Shown: positions 1 through 6,000 of the stretch, in pieces | How positions within the stretch are numbered: position 1 is the stretch's first letter | How the letters are laid out: each line of letters begins with the position of its first letter | NCBI GenBank assembly: GCA_002763335.1 | Contig: PEYS01000129.1 | Location: forward strand, 1,305-7,408 | Length of the DNA stretch: 6,104 nucleotides | Direction: 5' to 3' | Source: Candidatus Woesearchaeota archaeon CG08_land_8_20_14_0_20_47_9 | GTDB taxonomy: Archaea > Nanobdellota > Nanobdellia > Woesearchaeales > CG1-02-47-18 | Made by a program: the position numbers and the translations under genes | Notes under the pieces: generated by a model | Databases searched by the model: none | Told to the model about the DNA's origin: nothing | What the model saw: only the letters and a program-made list of their open reading frames with translations

Positions 1-3000
1 TGATCTCTTGCTGAGTCCTTGCCTTTGTCCAAACCCTAACCTCATCCAAGCCTGCTTTTAAGTAACCATTACTATAATCATCACCAATGCGAAGGTCAGC
101 AGTGAGATCAGAAATATTCATCTCCCCGCCAAGGTTCTTTTCAGAGTCAAGCACCCCATCAACATAAATCTTCATCATGCTGCCATTAAATGTTGCTGCG
201 AGGTGGTGCCAGCCAGTATCCCATGTAGTACGATTGGATGAAAGCACTGGGTTGGAGCCAAGGGTGTAGATAGTGTAGTTTACTCCAAAGTACAACTTAC
301 CATTAAAAACATTCATTGCAAATATAGTAGGGGTACCCCCCACAGAAGAATTGTGAATCAACGTCCAGTTTGAACCATTGAATGCGTACAACAATCCATT
401 AGTTCCTGTTCCTGCATACAGCTTTCCATTATAGATCTCAAGTGAAGGTACAAGGGTACCAGGAGGATCAAACAACAGTTTCCCATCACTCCCATTATAA
501 GCATATATGACCCCAGAGTTGTCTTTAGTCCCCACATAGAGTTTCCCCCCATAAACTGCTAGGGATCCTAGTTGATCATCACCACCATCATACGCTAATG
601 TGCTGTTAGTCCCATTCGAAACAAATACCCTGCTTCCAGCTGTTCCTGCATAAATGCGCCCCCCATATTTTTCAAGAGCGTAAATGAGGAAGTTTGTTGA
701 GAATCCTGTGCTCCAGTTTGTGTTGTTAAATACATACGCAAGGCCAGAACCACTTCCAGCATATAGAGCATCGTTAAACGCTGCAAATGATGACATGGAA
801 TCTTCACTGCCATTATATGTTAGAGTCCAGTTTGTGCCGTTGAATGCGTACACATCACTATCGCCAGTTGCTTCAAGACCAAGGTATATCTTATTCTTAT
901 AAGTATATAACTTATAATGATATGTGCCAGGAGGATCATAGGCTAATGTCCAATTAGTTCCATTATACTTGTACACTTCATTCGCGCCACTCCATCCCCT
1001 GAAGCCAGCATAGAGAGTGTCATTTAAGCGGGGGAATGAGTTTACATACCCACCTGAGACCTTTGCATTTTCAGTCACATTCTGCTCACTCCCATTGGCT
1101 ACCTCAAATCTTAATTGCCCTGTTTGATGATCAAACAGCAGCCTATAACTCCCTTTATCCAAGATGCCCATGTCATAGTCTTCACTCCATGCTGAGAAGT
1201 TTTCTGGCAGCCTCACCCAAGCCTCAATAGTCAGGCTGTTGTTTGCATGCAGGCTTGTTGAGTCTGGCGCTACTGCATACTGCCCTGTTCCGTCAAAGCT
1301 GAGGGCATTATCACGCAGGGCAGGCTTTAGCTGCAGGGTATCTTGGTCAAGTGGCCAGGCTGGATCCTCGCTGTCAATGCCTTCTCCTGTTCCGAGCACG
1401 CCGTTGTTTGCATTGCCTGATTTGTCAAGGACAACCTGTCCAGAGCGTTCATTCATTGGCCAGTAGCCAGCCAAGCCATACTCATTGCCCCTAAGCCCAG
1501 CATCCTTATAACTGGCAACCTCAGAAGCACTCCTGCTGACATTCCAAACCCGCACTTCTGCAATCCTGCCATAGAACATGCCGTTGCTGTAGTCGTCACC
1601 GATATGCAAGGGCGCTCCATTCTCCTCAATCCCAATTCCTGACACACTTCTAGTTGCCTCAAGGCTGCCATCAACATAAATCTTCATTGTGCTGCCATTG
1701 AATGTTGCTGCAATGTGGTGCCAGCCTGGTGTAAATACCGAAGTGGAGGAGGAGATGTTGGCAGATTGGCCTAGAACTGAGACTGTGGCGTTATATTTGC
1801 CTGTATTATTATATCCTATTGCATAAAGCCTACCATTAAATGTAGCAAAGTCAAGTATTGATCCTTCAAAATCATGGCTAACACTCCAATTTGAGCCATT
1901 GTATAAATAAATCACTCCATCCCCAGAAGAGGCTGCATACAGTTTACCATTATAGGATGTGAGTCCGTATATGGTTGAGCCGAGAGTATCAGTCACTAAA
2001 GTTGTGTTTGTCTCATTTATTCTGAATATATGTCCTGAAGCAACCGAAGTACCCCCCGCATATAGCTGTCCATTCCATGCAGATAAAGAACTAAGGTAGT
2101 CAGGGATAGTAAAAGGAACACTCCAATTAGAACCATCATATACATAAATGTGATTGCCTGTATTTGCTGCAGCATAGAGCTTGTTATTATACCTATATAA
2201 ATCATAGATATACTGAGCAGTTGAATTGTAACTCAAGCTCCAATTCGAGCCATTAAAGACATATATATCACCATTGAGTCCTGTGCCTCCATAGAGCTTG
2301 CCGCCATAAACACCTAGTGACCTCATGCGAGTTTCATCACTATCGTAGCTTAATGACCATGTTGATTCATTAAATACATAGACATAACCATTACCGTATG
2401 TACCTGCATACAATCTCGATTTGTAAGAGGCAAGTGATAACGCGGTGTTATCCAGTGCCCCTGAACTAGTACTCCAGTTTGAGCCGTTAAATACTATCAC
2501 ATTAAAGTTATTCTGTAAAGCCGCATAGAGATTCCCATTTAGGACAGCCAATGAATATCCACCAGCGTGACTATCCTCATAACTATCATAGCTAGTGCTC
2601 CAATTCCCACTTCCATTTATAACCTCAAACCTTACCTTCCCACTCTGATGATCCAAGAATAACCGATAATTCCCCTTATCAACAATCCCCATGTCATAGT
2701 CATGGCTCCATGAGGTGAAGTTCTCAGGTATGTTGATCCATGCCTCAACTGTTATTGCATTCTTTGGGTTTAGGCTGCTTGAGTCTGGCACTGCTACAAA
2801 GTCGTTTCCCCCATCAAATCTTAGTCCAGAATCATAGCCCCTGCTCCAGTATGGTGTGCTGTTGCATGCGCTTAGTGTTGCATTGTTGTTATTGCCTGAC
2901 TTATCTATTGCAGTGCACCCTGTCTGCTCTTCAAAGTCGAGGTATAGCTTAGTACTTGCCCTGTCGTGATCAACCAGCCTTTCTAGTGCAACGCCAGTTG

Positions 3001-6000
3001 CATTTGCCCTTGTGTTGTTGTGCACCCCTCTTAAGAACTCGAACAATGCTGAGTCCTCATAGAATGTCTGCAAGCTCCACGATGAGGTGTTGCTCAGCTT
3101 GTACTGCACAGTCACATTAGTGCCACTAGCATTGTACATATCCACGCTTATGTTGACAAGTCTCACACTAGCGTGGAAGTCATAGACAGGGCTTGTGTAT
3201 GTGCCAGTAATCGAGTAGCTTGTATTAAGGTTCTTCAGGGTTATATTATCCCTGTAGCCATCGTCATTAACAGTTATGTTAGTCCAGTAACCTGCTGCAA
3301 GGTCTCCTGATTCTGATAGTGCCTTCAGACCAAACATAGGCATATGATTCACTGAGAAGTTGCTGTCCCATCTTGCAGTATAGCCTGAGGTGTCGTTTGC
3401 AAAGATTGTAAACCTAACAAATGATGGCCACTCCTGGCTTGCATTTACTAAGGTGTTATAAACATTGTCGCCCATATCAGTCATAAACCTCCTCACAAGT
3501 TCATAGCCGTCCTTGATTGTCTCCCATATCACAAGCCAGACCCTGGAGACAGCATCAACTGCATCAGTCACCCATGCTGTAAAGTTGAGCAGCTGCCCTT
3601 CATCAATGCGTGAGCTTACATTAATCACCCTGCCAGTTATGTCAAGCAGGCTTACATTTGTTATGTTCGGGGCAGATGTATCTACCTTGAAGCTTACATT
3701 AACACTCCAGTTGCTCCAGCCAAGGGTGTCGTTGCACCAGACTGCAAACCTGTAATGCCCATCTGACAGGCTATGATTAAAGGTAAAGGTTGTATTGCTT
3801 GCATTAAACTCGTTCTTTATGCCCCACGAGCTCCAATTAGCCCATAACCTGCATAGGCTTACATTGAAGTCAGAGATGTTAAACTCGAAGTCTGCCCTTG
3901 AAACAGGGCTTATGCTTCCATCAGCAGGGCTTACAATGCTAATTACTGGAGCTCTAGTATCAACTGCAAACAGCCTGTACAATGAGAAGCTGCTGAAGCC
4001 CTGCTCGTATGTATAGTTCCTGTCATCAAGATCAGCAGCCCTTACACGCCAGTAGTTCCAGCCGTCATTTAGGGCTGGGGGTGTTAGATTAGCCAGACTT
4101 AAATTAGCGGGCAGCCTTCTGGCTGTTGATGAGATGCGCATCATGTCAATGCTGGTATTTGCCCTTGCACCAGCACTAGAGCTTCCATTTGAGCCAATGT
4201 ACAGCCTGCTTCCAATCATGCTTGCAAGTGGCGCATACAATTCAGAGCCTGATGAGCTTGATGAGGCATTGACCTCAACCCCATCAACATACAAGGCAAT
4301 ACTTCCAGTAATGTCCTCTCTCACTCCCCCAGTATCCCATGTTGCTGCAATGTAGTGCCAGCCTGAAAGCCCCGAGATGTTGTAGCTTATGGTTGTGCTG
4401 TTAAGAGTGAAGTTTAGCTTGCCCTCAGGATCCTTGTACAGCCTCAGCATGCTGTTTGAATCAGCAAACAGATATCTTGTAGAGCTGTCATTGAAATAAT
4501 CTCTCGGCTTTATCCATAGCTCAATTGTTCCTTTACTATAGATAAGCCCGCCAGTCTCATAGTAGAGGCTGTTATTCTCAATATACAGGGCATTGCCAAA
4601 CCTTCCTTGAACAAGGCTCCTGTTGCTCAGCCTACCTCCATTTGCCCTTATGCCTGCCCTGCTCTCAAAGTTTTCAAGTAGCGCGGTTGCCCTGTCCTCT
4701 TCAAGCCTTGTATAGTTGTTCAGCAGGTATATGCTGTGCATTGCTGCAAAGCCCTCTGAGGCAGAGACCTCTAGCTCATAATAGACTGCATCTGAGTCCT
4801 CATCCCTGCTCTGCCCCCATGCAAGTAGCGGCTGTGAACTTGCATTTAGTGTGTTATTGCCAGGGCTTTCAAGCACTGGCTTAGTTGGTTCTGAATTGAG
4901 TATGCGCATGCTGTAGTTCTCAAATGGCAGCGTGACATTCCTTATCACTGGCTTGCTGCTGCTGTTTGTCATTAAGAGGAAGCGGAGCTGCAGATACCTC
5001 TCCAGAGGCCCTAGTACGTATCCATAATTGGTGTATGGGTCAATTGTAATCTGCTCGTCAGTGTTATTAGACAGTATCTGGAATTGCTCTATTGCAGCAT
5101 CCACCTGGCTGGCGTTCAAGTAGCTAGTGCCTATGCTCATCCTGCTGGGCGAGACTGCTAAGGAGAAGCTCCCTGATGCGTTTGCAACAAGCGAGCCATC
5201 AACATAGAGCTTAACTATGCCAGCAGCAGTATTCCAGCCTGCCCTTACATGATACCACCTGCCAGCTCGCCATGAGCTTATGTTGTAGCTTGCCTCAAAG
5301 TCATTGTCTGCTGCATCCCTTACTACTATGCTTAAAAGCCTCGGGTCAGAGAAGCCCTTTGCAAGAATAACCCTGTTGATAGTTGCAGCAACTGCCATGT
5401 CAAATATGTAAGCAGTATTGCCCTCATCCCCATCCCAGTTCGGTTTAATATAAAAGTCAATGGCTGCGTTTGACCTGTTGATGTTGCCAGAGGTTGCATA
5501 CGTCAGATTATCAGAGTCATTTATAAGTAAAGCCTGATTCCAGATTCCATTTATAAACGATACTCCGGCAGAGCTTGCTGTCTCGCCCTCAATGCCATTA
5601 GTGCTTCCATCAAATGGCAGTGCCAGGAGCTGGTTTAAATAGCCAATTGCCTGGCCCTTCCATCCACTCCATGCTGGATAGCTGCTGTTCAGCCCAAGAT
5701 CAATAACCTCAACATCATCAAAGTATGACCTGCCTGCTGCCTTAACACCTGGGCTGCCTTGCGTGATGTCGCTATCTGTAGCGTTTAGCTGCCAGTCCGG
5801 CTCTGATGTTGTCCAGATCTTAAACCTCAACCTGGATTGGTTGAGCATAAACCTGGCATGATAGGTTGCGTTGCTTATCGGCATTGCTGCGCTTGCCAGC
5901 TCTGTATAGCCTGAATTGAACTTGCCGATGCTGATGTAGCCTGAGCTTGCATTTATAAGTGCCTGATAATACCGGCTCTGGTTGAGGTATCTTCCAATGA

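Larger units (their letters stand above)
2..1480 (-). other. LamG domain 4, split by a beta-propeller insert, reaching the window edge
   Basis: Residues about 1542-2034. The first half reads YGLAGYWPMNERSG (1542-1555), LDKSGNANNGVLG (1559-1571), LSFDGTGQYAVAPD (1601-1614), LTIEAWVRLPE (1624-1634), YDMGILDKGSYRLLFDHQTG (1643-1662) and LRFEV (1664-1668). The second half reads TGWHHLAATFNGS (1963-1975), KIYVDGVLD (1978-1986), IGDDYSNG (2006-2013) and LDEVRVWTKARTQQEI (2019-2034), which is normally the end of a LamG domain, so this copy is probably complete or nearly so. Without the insert it is about 212 residues. It is a tandem duplicate of LamG3: many blocks match almost residue for residue, and both are interrupted at the same place. 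Confidence 0.9.
1514..2956 (-). other. LamG domain 3, split by a beta-propeller insert
   Basis: Residues about 1050-1530. The first half runs from LYLDFEEQTGCTAIDKSGNN (1053-1072) through LRFDGGNDFVAVPD (1094-1107), ITVEAWINIPE (1117-1127) and YDMGIVDKGNYRLFLDHQSG (1136-1155) to VRFEV (1157-1161). The second half resumes at PGWHHIAATFNGST (1459-1472) and continues KIYVDGSLE (1474-1482), IGDDYSNG (1501-1508) and EVRVWNVSRSASEV (1516-1529). Between them sit about 290 residues of propeller repeats. Without the insert the domain is about 193 residues, a normal LamG length. Two cysteines, C1063 and C1080, are 17 residues apart near the start and may pair. LamG4 follows almost directly. Confidence 0.9.

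Noticed and set aside
1453..1677. A 74-codon minus-strand open frame in another phase.
   Set aside because: It overlaps the LamG3/LamG4 junction of the main frame, which has clear domain motifs, and shows no motif of its own.
364..2488. A recurring 16-base word (for example at 364-379, 826-841, 949-964, 1885-1900, 2122-2137, 2239-2254, 2473-2488), often at spacings near 117 bases, that could suggest a CRISPR-like or regulatory repeat array.
   Set aside because: Every copy is in frame and encodes the N-[GT]-S-N-W blade ending of the propeller; the copies vary mostly at synonymous positions and the segments between them encode the rest of the blade.
239..2617. A diversity-generating retroelement target, suggested by many Asn codons in repeated ligand-binding-type domains.
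   Set aside because: Asn is spread evenly through all domains and fits sequons; no variable repeat/template repeat pair or reverse transcriptase is in the window.
3513..3755. An 80-codon open frame on the plus strand.
   Set aside because: It lies wholly antisense to well-recognised Ig-like domain coding sequence, has no recognisable domain, and its composition follows from the complement of the real gene.
4642..4884. An 80-codon plus-strand open frame, rich in Cys, Leu and Pro, resembling a small secreted or membrane peptide.
   Set aside because: It is the complement of the LamG2 and fibronectin-III-like coding region; the Cys and Leu richness comes from reading the complement of Ala, Ser and Arg codons.
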